Positions 55,105-64,000 of a stretch of DNA of 64,000 nucleotides are shown here, piece by piece; the stretch's first letter is position 1; each line of letters opens with the position of its first letter. The translations under genes were made by a program, and so were the position numbers. Origin of the DNA: Stenotrophomonas chelatiphaga (GTDB taxonomy: Bacteria; Pseudomonadota; Gammaproteobacteria; Xanthomonadales; Xanthomonadaceae); the NCBI RefSeq assembly GCF_001431535.1, contig NZ_LDJK01000005.1, positions 124,001-188,000 of the forward strand, in the 5' to 3' direction. A model generated the notes under the pieces. The model ran no database searches, had not been told where the DNA came from, and saw only the letters and a list, made by a program, of their open reading frames with translations.

Positions 55105-56307
55105 ATGACCGAATCCTCGCCTGACCTGACCCGCCATTACACCGAGGAACTGGACGCCATCCGCGCCCAGGGCCTGTTCAAGTCCGAGCGGATCATCACC
55201 AGCCCGCAGTCGGCGGAGATCACCCTGGAAGACGGCCGCACGGTGCTGAATTTCTGCGCCAACAACTACCTGGGCCTGGCTGACCATCCGGACCTGATCC
55301 AGGCTGCGAAGGATGCGCTGGACAGCCACGGCTTCGGCATGGCGTCGGTGCGCTTCATCTGCGGTACCCAGGACCTGCACAAGCAGCTGGAAGCGCAGAT
55401 TGCCGGCTTCTTCGGCAAGCAGGACACCATCCTGTATGCCGCCTGCTTCGATGCCAATGGCGGCCTGTTCGAGCCGCTGCTGGGCGAGCAGGATGCGATC
55501 ATTTCCGACAGCCTCAACCACGCCTCGATCATCGACGGCGTGCGCCTGTGCAAGGCCAAGCGCTTCCGCTACGCCAACTGCGACATGGCCGATCTGGAAG
55601 CGCAGCTGCAGGCCGCCGATGCGGCCGGCTGCCGGACCAAGCTGATCACCACCGACGGCGTGTTCTCGATGGACGGCTTCATCGCCCCGCTGGACGAGAT
55701 CACCGCGCTGGCGCAGAAGTACGGCGCGCTGGTGCATATCGACGAATGCCATGCGACCGGCTTCCTGGGCGCTACCGGCCGCGGTTCGGCCGAAGTGAAG
55801 GGCGTGCTGGAGAAGATCGACATCATCACCGGCACCCTCGGCAAGGCGATGGGCGGCGCGCTGGGCGGCTTCACCACGGCCAAGGCCGAAGTGATCGAAC
55901 TGCTGCGCCAGCGTTCGCGCCCGTACCTGTTCTCCAACTCGCTGCCGCCGCACGTGGTGGCCGCCGGCATCAAGGCCTTCGAGATGCTGGCCGCCGCTGA
56001 CGACCTGCGCGGAACGCTGGTGGCCAACACCACGTATTTCCGCGAAAAAATGGTCGCGGCCGGCTTCGACGTCAAGCCCGGCGTGCACCCGATCAGCCCG
56101 GTGATGCTGTACGACGCACCGTTGGCGCAGAAGTTCGCCGAGCGCCTGCTCGAAGAAGGCATCTACGCGATCGGCTTCTTCTTCCCGGTGGTGCCCAAGG
56201 GCCAGGCGCGCATCCGCACGCAGATCAGCGCGGCGCACACCCGCGAACACCTGGACCGCGCCATCGACGCCTTCACCCGCATCGGCCGCGAACTCGGGGT
56301 GATCTGA
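55105..56307 (+). CDS. kbl: Glycine C-acetyltransferase (2-amino-3-ketobutyrate CoA ligase)
   Basis: PLP enzyme that cleaves 2-amino-3-ketobutyrate to glycine and acetyl-CoA, completing threonine degradation with Tdh. The 400-residue protein starts [16 protein letters not shown]. Signatures: [15 protein letters not shown], the PLP region [15 protein letters not shown], and the PLP-Lys in [14 protein letters not shown]. An in-frame TTG seven codons upstream (55084) was rejected as start because the family begins near MTESSPDL. Confidence 0.95.
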   Translation: MTESSPDLTRHYTEELDAIRAQGLFKSERIITSPQSAEITLEDGRTVLNFCANNYLGLADHPDLIQAAKDALDSHGFGMASVRFICGTQDLHKQLEAQIAGFFGKQDTILYAACFDANGGLFEPLLGEQDAIISDSLNHASIIDGVRLCKAKRFRYANCDMADLEAQLQAADAAGCRTKLITTDGVFSMDGFIAPLDEITALAQKYGALVHIDECHATGFLGATGRGSAEVKGVLEKIDIITGTLGKAMGGALGGFTTAKAEVIELLRQRSRPYLFSNSLPPHVVAAGIKAFEMLAAADDLRGTLVANTTYFREKMVAAGFDVKPGVHPISPVMLYDAPLAQKFAERLLEEGIYAIGFFFPVVPKGQARIRTQISAAHTREHLDRAIDAFTRIGRELGVI

Positions 56308-56308
56308 C

Positions 56309-56386
56309 AAAAAGGGGACGGAGGGCATTAAGTCGTATCCGGCCGGTGCAGGCTGGATACGACTTAATGCCCTCCGTCCCCTTTTT
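56309..56386. terminator. 78-bp perfect palindrome with 32-bp arms, bidirectional terminator
   Basis: The left arm (56309-56340) starts AAAAAGGGGACGGAGGG and the right arm (56355-56386) is its exact complement, separated by 14 bases. Terminal A and T runs on both strands allow termination from kbl and from the small lipoprotein gene. It is far longer than a usual terminator and may be a mobile intergenic palindrome related to the GGGGTCAG hairpins at 23775 and 25143. Confidence 0.85.
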
Positions 56387-56390
56387 TGGG

Positions 56391-56648
56391 TCAGCGGCCC
56401 TTGGCGACGCGGATGCCGTTGGCTTTCATCCAGGCGTCGAACTCGTCGGCGGACATCTTCTTGTCGCCTTCGCTCATGTTGAAGCGGTAGCTGCCCCGCC
56501 CGTCCAGTTCGGGGACGCGTACTTCGATGATGTCCTGCGGCGGCGGGGGCGGGGCCTTGGCCAGTTCTTTCTTGTGGCTGCAGGCGGCCAGGGCCGCCAA
56601 GGGCAGCAGCAGGGTCAGGCGCAGCGGAGAGGTCAGGGAACGCAACAC
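56391..56648 (-). CDS. Small putative lipoprotein with an EFDAWMKA tail
   Basis: An 85-residue product with a lipoprotein signal: hydrophobic stretch LRLTLLLPLAALAACS, in which LAAC is a lipobox with Cys as the mature N-terminus. A Pro-rich linker (KAPPPPPQ) and an RVPELDGRGSYRF strand follow. The C-terminus KKMSADEFDAWMKANGIRV is almost the same as that of the protein at 57561. Function unknown; no named family recognised. Confidence 0.65.
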   Translation of the reverse strand: MLRSLTSPLRLTLLLPLAALAACSHKKELAKAPPPPPQDIIEVRVPELDGRGSYRFNMSEGDKKMSADEFDAWMKANGIRVAKGR

Positions 56649-56732
56649 GGTGGGATACCTCTTTCAGTAAATGCAAAGCCGGGCCCCCCTTGCGCCCGGA
56701 GCGGGACCGACGCCAGGCGTCGGCCGCGGGTC

Positions 56733-57542
56733 TCAGCCCGGTCCTGCAGCGGCCTCCAGTTGCCGCTGGTCTTCCATCTGCAGCATCCGCCACTGGCCCT
56801 TGGGCAGTTCGCCGAGCTGCAGCCCGCCGATGCCGATGCGGACCAGCCGCAGCACCTGCAGGTCGAATGCCGCCAGCAGGCGGCGGATATGGCGATTACG
56901 CCCTTCGTCCAGCGTCACTTCCAGCCAGCTGGTCTTTTCGCCGGTGCGCAGCAGCGTCACCGCGCGCGCGGCCAGGAACTCGCCTTCATCCTCGATGCCG
57001 GCGCAGAATGCGGCGAGCATCGGCGCGTCCGGAATGCCATCCACCTGCACGTGGTAGGTCTTGTCCGGGCCGGTCGCCGGATCCATCAGCGCGGCCGCCC
57101 ACTGCGGGTCATTGCTGAACAGCAGCAGTCCTTCGCTGGCCTTGTCCAAGCGTCCGACCGGCGCCAGCCACGGCAGTCCGGCGCCGTCGAAACAGCGGTA
57201 GACCGTATCGCGGCCCTGCTCGTCCTGAACCGTGGTGACCAGGCCGCGCGGCTTGTTGAGCATCAGGTAGATCCGCGGCGCGGCATCCAGCGGTTGGCCG
57301 TCCACGCGCACCTGCTGGCGGCCGGCCTGGATCGGAAACTCGGCATCGCGGACGATGCGTCCATCCACGCTGACGCGGCCGGCGGCGATCCAGCGCGCGG
57401 CTTCAGTGCGCGAACACAGGCCTGCCTTGGACAGCACGCGTGCCAGTCCATGGCGAACGCCTCCGCTTGATGCGGGGACCGCGCGCGCGCCCATCGGGCG
57501 GGCACGGGCAGAGGGACGGGCAGGTGGGCGCGGTGGCCGCAT
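56733..57542 (-). CDS. rRNA pseudouridine synthase, RsuA/RluB/RluE family
   Basis: Isomerises a uridine in ribosomal RNA. After a basic N-terminus there is an S4 RNA-binding domain (LARVLSKAGLCSRTEAARWI, VSVDGRIVRDAEF), and the catalytic domain has the RsuA-class Asp motif PVGRLDKASEGLLLFSND. The tail includes EGRNRHIRRLLAAFDLQVLRLVRI. Its target could not be assigned between RsuA, RluB and RluE types. Start 57542 (MRPPRPP) was preferred to the ATG at 57560 for its spacing behind a GGGCAGG. The gene stands between two paralogous small genes. Confidence 0.88.
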   Translation of the reverse strand: MRPPRPPARPSARARPMGARAVPASSGGVRHGLARVLSKAGLCSRTEAARWIAAGRVSVDGRIVRDAEFPIQAGRQQVRVDGQPLDAAPRIYLMLNKPRGLVTTVQDEQGRDTVYRCFDGAGLPWLAPVGRLDKASEGLLLFSNDPQWAAALMDPATGPDKTYHVQVDGIPDAPMLAAFCAGIEDEGEFLAARAVTLLRTGEKTSWLEVTLDEGRNRHIRRLLAAFDLQVLRLVRIGIGGLQLGELPKGQWRMLQMEDQRQLEAAAGPG

Positions 57543-57560
57543 GTCCTGCCCTGCCCCCAC

Positions 57561-58076
57561 TTACTTCTTGTCAGCCGGCTTGGTCTCGGCGGAGGCTTCC
57601 ACCGGGGCAACCGGAGCGACCGCGGTGGCCGGTACCGGGCGTGCCTTGACCACGCGCACGCCACGCGCCTTCATCCAGGCGTCGAACTCTTCGGCAGTCA
57701 TGCGCTTGCCGTTCTGGCTCATGTCGAAGCGCCACGGCGTGTTGTCGAATGCGGTCTGCGGCTTGTAGGCGGCCGGGTCGTTCGGGCTCACCGCCGGTGC
57801 GCTCGGCATGGCCTTGGCCACGTTCTGGCAGCCTTCGATACGCAGGCGACGCAGCACGCTGTCCAGCGACTGGGCCTGTTCGTAATTGGTGGTCAATACG
57901 CCGGCGGGCATGCCCAGGCGCGAATTGCGGGTGAACAGCTCGCTCGCCACCGGTGCGATCGCGGTGGCCGGCAACGGCAGCGGGGCGCTGCTGGCCGAGA
58001 CCGAGCAGTCCACGGCAGCGTGGGCGGCGGGAACCAGGGCCAGGGCCAGGACGACGGCCGATGCAGTGCGCAGCAT
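57561..58076 (-). CDS. Secreted protein with an EFDAWMKA tail, paralogue of the lipoprotein at 56391
   Basis: A 171-residue exported protein. The ATG at 58076 gives a standard signal peptide (ASAVVLALALVPAAHA) with cleavage before AVDCSVSA. The mature part is low-complexity and Ala/Pro-rich. Two Cys (VDCSV and EGCQN) could form a disulfide. Residues about 120-150 (RFDMSQNGKRMTAEEFDAWMKARGVRVVKAR) match the tail of the 85-residue lipoprotein. No known domain recognised. The next gene starts 18 bp downstream. Confidence 0.65.
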   Translation of the reverse strand: MLRTASAVVLALALVPAAHAAVDCSVSASSAPLPLPATAIAPVASELFTRNSRLGMPAGVLTTNYEQAQSLDSVLRRLRIEGCQNVAKAMPSAPAVSPNDPAAYKPQTAFDNTPWRFDMSQNGKRMTAEEFDAWMKARGVRVVKARPVPATAVAPVAPVEASAETKPADKK

Positions 58077-58215
58077 GAGGAGCATCCAGAAAAGTGGGTA
58101 GTGGCGCGAGTTTAACAGCGACACAACGGCTTTCAAGATCCTACATTCAATGAATACGCCAACTCATTGGTTTTTTTCTATTTTTCGGATAAGCGGTAGA
58201 TCGCCATAGCGCAGA

Positions 58216-58243
58216 AACAACAAGACCCGGCCGAAGCCGGGTC
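58216..58243 (-). terminator. Terminator after ompA
   Basis: Minus-strand hairpin GACCCGGC-TTCG-GCCGGGTC, with the stable UUCG tetraloop, then a T-rich tail. It begins about 35 bp past the ompA stop. Confidence 0.85.
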
Positions 58244-58276
58244 CTGCTGTGTGTCTTACCGGTGAAACGTCGGAAC

Positions 58277-59368
58277 TCAGTTCTGGACGTTCAGCTCGGT
58301 ACGACGGTTCTTCGCACGGCCTTCCGGGTTGTCCGAACCATCAGCATTGGTGTTCGGAGCAATCGGGCGGCTCTCGCCGTAACCGACCGGGCCCTGCAGG
58401 CGCGAAGCAGCAACGCCGTTGGAGGTCAGGTAGTTGTACACGGCGGTAGCACGACGCTCGGACAGCTTCTGGTTGTACTCGTCGGAACCCTTCGAGTCGG
58501 TGTGACCAGCAACTTCAACCTTCAGATCCGGGTAACGGGTCAGGATCTGCGAGGCTTCGCTCAGGATCGCAACTGCGTCAGGACGCAGGTTGGCCTTGTC
58601 GAAGTCGAAGTTCACGCCCTTCAGATCGATGGAGACCGGGACCGGGCAACCGTCCGGACCGATGGTCTGGCCAGGCTGCGAATCCGGGCACTTGTCGTCG
58701 CAGTTGTTGACGCCGTCACCGTCGTCATCCAGGTCGGCGCAGCTCGGAGCAACCGGAGCCGGAGCCGGCACGGCAGCGACCGGAGCCGGTCCCAGCGGGA
58801 TCACGACGCCGACCGAAGCCAGCACGTCGCCGAACCAGTCTTCGCTCGGAGCGGCAACGCTCTTGTCGTCGAAGTCAGCGCGGTAGGCCACTTCGGCACG
58901 CACGGCAACGCGCTTGTCGAAGGTGGTCTGCAGACCGGCACCGAGCTTGGCAGCGAAACCGCCGTCCTTACGCTCACGCGGGCCATTGGCGTCGACAGCA
59001 GCGAACTCTTCTTCCGACTTCTGGTAGCCCAGGCCGAACAGCAGGTACGGGTTCCAGCCACGGCCTTCCTGCACGAAGTGGCGACGCAGGTCCAGCGAGG
59101 CGCCGTACTGCGACCAGTTCAGGTCCTGGTTGGCGTCGAAGTTCGGGTTCTGATAGTTCAGCTCACCGTCGAGCGACCAGTTCGGGCTGATGAACTTGCC
59201 CAGGCCCAGGGTGACGAACGGAGCATCGTTGGTGGTGCGGTCGCTGTCCTGGAAGTTGAAACCAGCCGAACCGGTCAGGTACCAGCGGTCGTCAAACTCC
59301 TGTGCCGAAGCAGCCTGGGCGAAAGCCAGACCACCCAGCAGCGCGGCGGTAAGGATCTTCTTGTTCAT
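58277..59368 (-). CDS. OmpA-family outer-membrane protein with TSP3-like linker
   Basis: A 363-residue outer-membrane protein: signal peptide, an eight-stranded barrel over about residues 20-195 (FDDRWYLTGSAGFNFQDSD onward), a Cys-containing Asp-rich linker resembling thrombospondin type 3 repeats (CADLDDDGDGVNNCDDKC), and a C-terminal OmpA peptidoglycan-binding domain with VAGHTDSKGSDEYNQ and SERRATAVYNYL. It anchors the outer membrane to the cell wall; Stenotrophomonas homologues are abundant envelope proteins. AGGAGC lies 9 bp before the ATG. Confidence 0.93.
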   Translation of the reverse strand: MNKKILTAALLGGLAFAQAASAQEFDDRWYLTGSAGFNFQDSDRTTNDAPFVTLGLGKFISPNWSLDGELNYQNPNFDANQDLNWSQYGASLDLRRHFVQEGRGWNPYLLFGLGYQKSEEEFAAVDANGPRERKDGGFAAKLGAGLQTTFDKRVAVRAEVAYRADFDDKSVAAPSEDWFGDVLASVGVVIPLGPAPVAAVPAPAPVAPSCADLDDDGDGVNNCDDKCPDSQPGQTIGPDGCPVPVSIDLKGVNFDFDKANLRPDAVAILSEASQILTRYPDLKVEVAGHTDSKGSDEYNQKLSERRATAVYNYLTSNGVAASRLQGPVGYGESRPIAPNTNADGSDNPEGRAKNRRTELNVQN

Positions 59369-59848
59369 TGAGTACAGCTCCTATATCGGGGGTATGAAAC
59401 CGGTAGAGGCATGGGCCAGCACTACGACAGCCGATTCAGCACGCCACCGCCGCGAACATTATGCTCAGGGGAGTGAAGGCCATGTTAACAGTCCCGTAAC
59501 ATGTGAAAAACGGGCGCCGGGCCTCCACCGGACCGGCGGTTGCACCCTATACAGGATCATGAAAAACCGCAACAGGCAGGCCTGGCAAGGGTTTTACCGG
59601 GCTTCAGTCTCGCACCGCAACATTTTGCTTTGGCAGAAAGTCAAGGGTTCATCCGGCAGCCTGCGCCGTGAGGAACTTTATGCATCAGGCAATTCTGAAC
59701 GGCTACAACGCGCTGATCGCGACGGGGCGCGAGGTGTATCTGCCCGAACGCATAGCAACACTGTGCTGCGTAAGTTCCGCATCGCTGTACCTGTTCCTGG
59801 ACATCTACACGACCTATCTTGGCACCAGACGCCCCGAGGCCTGCTGCC
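59369..59848. other. Intergenic region between ompA and the YczE-like gene, no supported gene
   Basis: About 480 bp. It should hold the leftward ompA promoter and leader. An open frame from a GTG at 59668 runs rightward, but it has an ordinary third-position pattern and no family features. I see no repeat, hairpin or tRNA. Confidence 0.4.
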
Positions 59849-60475
59849 ATGCCCACTTCCCTGCCGCTTCGCCTCATCCAGTTGATTGCCGGGCTTTTCC
59901 TGTATGGCTTCGGGATTTCGCTGATGGTGCGGGCCGCCATCGGCGTTGCGCCGTGGGATGTGTTGTCACAGGGCATCGCAGCCCACACGCCGCTGTCCTT
60001 CGGACTGGCCACCAATGTCATCGGGGCCGTGGTCCTGCTGCTGTGGTGGCCGCTGCGACAGAAGCCAGGGCTGGGCACCGTGCTCAACGTGCTGCTGATC
60101 GGTCCGGCTGCGCAGTTCGGGCTGTGGCTGCTGCCTGCGGTGGAAAGCCTGTCGCTGCGGTTGCCGCTGTTTGCGGGTGGGCTGCTGCTGATCGCCGTAG
60201 CCACCGGCCTGTATATCGGCGCCCGCCTCGGACCTGGCCCGCGCGATGGGCTGATGACCGGGCTGCACGCCCGCACCGGCTGGCCGATCTGGCAGGTGCG
60301 CAGCCTGATTGAAGGCAGCGCGTTGCTGGTGGGCTGGCTGCTGGGCGGAAACGTGGGTCCGGGAACGCTGGCCTTTGCCCTGCTGATCGGGCCGCTGTGC
60401 GGGATGACGCTGGGCTGGTTCGGCATCGGCAGGCCCCCGCGCGCGGCACCGGCGGTGATTCCGCCGCCGGCCTGA
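59849..60475 (+). CDS. YczE/YyaS/YitT-family integral membrane protein
   Basis: A 208-residue protein with five predicted helices and the YczE-like N-terminus RLIQLIAGLFLYGFGISLMVRAAIGVAPWDVLSQG. Further family features: LGPGPRDGLMTGLHARTGWPIW and the final helix LAFALLIGPLCGMTLGWF. YczE-type proteins are poorly characterised; the transported substrate is unknown. The start follows a short upstream open frame and was set at MPTSLPLRL for the helix register. Confidence 0.8.
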   Translation: MPTSLPLRLIQLIAGLFLYGFGISLMVRAAIGVAPWDVLSQGIAAHTPLSFGLATNVIGAVVLLLWWPLRQKPGLGTVLNVLLIGPAAQFGLWLLPAVESLSLRLPLFAGGLLLIAVATGLYIGARLGPGPRDGLMTGLHARTGWPIWQVRSLIEGSALLVGWLLGGNVGPGTLAFALLIGPLCGMTLGWFGIGRPPRAAPAVIPPPA

Positions 60476-62611
<2,136 letters not shown>

Positions 62612-62910
62612 GAAACATGAATAAGGGCAATCGGATTCGCTTTCCGACCCTGCCCCGAACCTGAATGTCAACCCGATTGATTCAGGATGCGTTGCGAAAT
62701 ACCCCCTTACCTTGCGCCAACTTTCCCGCTCACCACCCAGTTCCGGTGAGCAGGTGCGGCCCGCCTGATCGATCGTCGATCACTCTTCGTGGCCGCCCAC
62801 GGGGTGACCCCGATGGTCGCCTCCCCATGACGCCAAGTCGTACCCCCGCCTCTGCCGGCCATGACGCCGACGGAACCGCTAGGTCCGGCCCATACGGAGC
62901 AAGGAGTTAT
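62612..62910. other. Intergenic region before the cell wall hydrolase gene, no gene seen
   Basis: About 300 bp with an open frame that is only an upstream extension of the hydrolase frame. No palindrome or promoter is clear. Confidence 0.35.
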
Positions 62911-63369
62911 ATGAAACTGGCCTGGATTCTCTGGCTGTCGCAGTTGTTGCCGCAGCCGGCCGCTGATTCGTTGTGCCTGAGCACGACCGTTTACCTGGAA
63001 GCCCGCGACCAGACCGTGCGTGGCCAGCAGGCCGTCGCCGAAGTAGCCCTGCGTCGCCGTGACAGCGGCCTGTGGGGAGACTCGATGTGCCAGGTGGTGA
63101 CGGCGCGCAAGCAGTTTGCCCCGACCATCGTCGCCCCCGGTACCCAGCTGGCCAATGACGCCGCTTGGCGCGAAGCGATGAGCGTCGCCTTCGATGCCGA
63201 ACGCAACTGGGCCCTGCCGGTCAACGAGCGCAAGGAGATCGTGCCCGGTGCCAGCCACTTCGCGGCGCTGTCGATCGCCAGCCCGAGCTGGCGCAATGCC
63301 TACCAGGTCGCCACCATCGGCGATCACACCTTCTACAAGGTGCAGAGCCTCAAGCCGCGCCAGTCGTAA
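62911..63369 (+). CDS. SleB-family cell wall hydrolase, small exported form
   Basis: A 152-residue protein whose start is fixed by AAGGAG 6 bases before the ATG. The N-terminus is hydrophobic (KLAWILWLSQLLPQPAA), a signal peptide. The body matches the SleB/CwlJ hydrolase fold: VYLEARDQTVRGQQAVAEVALRR, with the catalytic Glu in YLEAR, and CQVVTARKQFA. Family members include spore-cortex lytic enzymes and Gram-negative glycosidases. This one is short and lacks a peptidoglycan-binding domain. Confidence 0.85.
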   Translation: MKLAWILWLSQLLPQPAADSLCLSTTVYLEARDQTVRGQQAVAEVALRRRDSGLWGDSMCQVVTARKQFAPTIVAPGTQLANDAAWREAMSVAFDAERNWALPVNERKEIVPGASHFAALSIASPSWRNAYQVATIGDHTFYKVQSLKPRQS

Positions 63370-63457
63370 CGGACTGTTGTGCCAGCGCGTCATTGCCGCG
63401 CGCTGCGGGCTCCGCGATAGTGTTGGCCTGATGCCACCTATCCCGCGCGGAGTTCCC

Positions 63458-64000
63458 ATGAAGCTGTACAGCAAGCCCGGTGCCTGTTCCACTGCCGACC
63501 ACATCGCCCTGCAATGGACCGGCCAGCCGTTCGAGGTTGAGCTGCTGGATCGTGAATCCCTGAAGAGCCCGGCATTCCTGAAGATCAACCCGGTCGGTTC
63601 GGTGCCCGCGCTGGTCGATGGCGATTTCGTGCTGACCCAGAACGCGGCGATCATGGGCTATATCGCCGATACCCATCCGCAGGCAGGCCTGGCAGGCGAT
63701 GGCAGCCCGCGCCAGCGTGCCGAAGCGGCCCGTTGGCTGTCCTTCGTCAATTCCGACGTGCACCCGGCGTTCTCCCCGCTGTTTGCTCCGGGCAAGTTCC
63801 TGGCCGATGAAGGGCAGAAGGAAGCACTGGCTGCGGCCGCGCACAAGCGCCTGCGCGGGATCTTCGAACAGGCCGACGCACAGTTGGCCGACAAGCCGTG
63901 GCTGGCGGGATTCCGCAGCTTCGCCGATCCCTACTTCTACATCACCCTGCGCTGGGCCGCCGCGGCGAAGGTCGACCTGTCCGGCCTGGAGCATCTTGCC
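63458..64000 (+). CDS. Glutathione S-transferase, C-terminal end outside window
   Basis: The first 181 residues of a GST. MKLYSKPGACSTADHIALQW and LLDRESLKSPAFLKINPVGSVPALVDGDFVLTQNAAIMGYIA show the thioredoxin-like N-domain with the cis-Pro motif VGSVPAL and the ESxA-like glutathione residues (TQNAAI). The helical C-domain is visible to KVDLSGLEHLA. The start ATG lies 89 bp after the hydrolase gene. Confidence 0.92.
   Translation, partial: MKLYSKPGACSTADHIALQWTGQPFEVELLDRESLKSPAFLKINPVGSVPALVDGDFVLTQNAAIMGYIADTHPQAGLAGDGSPRQRAEAARWLSFVNSDVHPAFSPLFAPGKFLADEGQKEALAAAAHKRLRGIFEQADAQLADKPWLAGFRSFADPYFYITLRWAAAAKVDLSGLEHLA

Noticed and set aside
59668..60312. Rightward open frame before and over the YczE-like gene
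   Set aside because: It begins with GTG and is out of frame with a clear membrane protein; the sequence has no domain or signal peptide.

Overview
The window is high-GC DNA from a gammaproteobacterium of the Xanthomonadaceae/Lysobacteraceae type, most probably Stenotrophomonas. The evidence is the gene orders mltD-gloB-(yafS-like)-rnhA-dnaQ and tig-clpP-clpX-lon-hupB-tRNAs-ppiD, the phoB-phoR-ppk1-ppx block, an S46 dipeptidyl peptidase, TorF- and OmpA-type outer-membrane proteins, and many GTAG-ended palindromes that look like the SMAG repeats known from Stenotrophomonas maltophilia. Product names rest on motifs and gene order read by eye; no database search was run.

Layout. 1-3.7 kb: replication, RNase H, glyoxalase II and lytic transglycosylase genes. 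3.7-6.1 kb: SMAG repeats and ppiD. 6.1-6.6 kb: three tRNA-Asp and one tRNA-Val. 6.6-13.1 kb: HU, Lon, ClpX, ClpP and trigger factor, i.e. the proteostasis block. 13.3-16.5 kb: tRNA-Leu, a soluble GAF/histidine kinase, two tRNA-Lys, tRNA-His and two lineage-restricted small genes. 16.8-22.6 kb: a 5.7-kb genomic island in tRNA-Arg(TCT), bounded by a 45-bp direct repeat. It carries an SOS-boxed but broken umuDC, a low-GC HEPN-domain gene, a dam fragment, a tyrosine recombinase and a Doc-type toxin with a small antitoxin. 22.6-27.7 kb: tRNA-Pro, a BI-1-like membrane protein, isocitrate dehydrogenase, thiol/redox genes and an M48 metalloprotease. 27.7-33.5 kb: phosphate and polyphosphate genes behind a Pho box. 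33.5-35.7 kb: repeats, a glycosyltransferase and a PAP2 phosphatase. 35.7-40.5 kb: three paralogous secreted metzincin proteases with lpxH between them. 40.8-44.0 kb: a DUF2235/Tle1-like hydrolase and a secreted protein resembling a Cry delta-endotoxin domain I fused to a jacalin-like lectin domain. 44.0-50.3 kb: ferritin-like protein, purF, cvpA, a SPOR protein, folC and a histidine phosphatase. 50.4-56.3 kb: S46 peptidase, tdh, a TorF-like porin and kbl. 56.3-59.4 kb: a long perfect palindrome, two paralogous small secreted proteins around an rRNA pseudouridine synthase, and ompA. 59.8-64.0 kb: a YczE-like membrane protein, fadH, a SleB-like cell wall hydrolase and a GST cut by the window end.

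How the genes work together. Most of the window is core metabolism: protein quality control, phosphate starvation response and polyphosphate turnover, purine and folate synthesis, and threonine breakdown (tdh with kbl). The accessory parts are the tRNA-Arg island, which combines persistence and possible defence genes with relics of a mobile element, and the 35.7-44.0 kb stretch, which is rich in secreted or toxin-like products (three proteases, a lipase-like hydrolase, and a candidate pore-forming toxin). The Cry-like/lectin protein at 42580-43965 and the HEPN protein at 18845-20086 are the two loci most worth following up.
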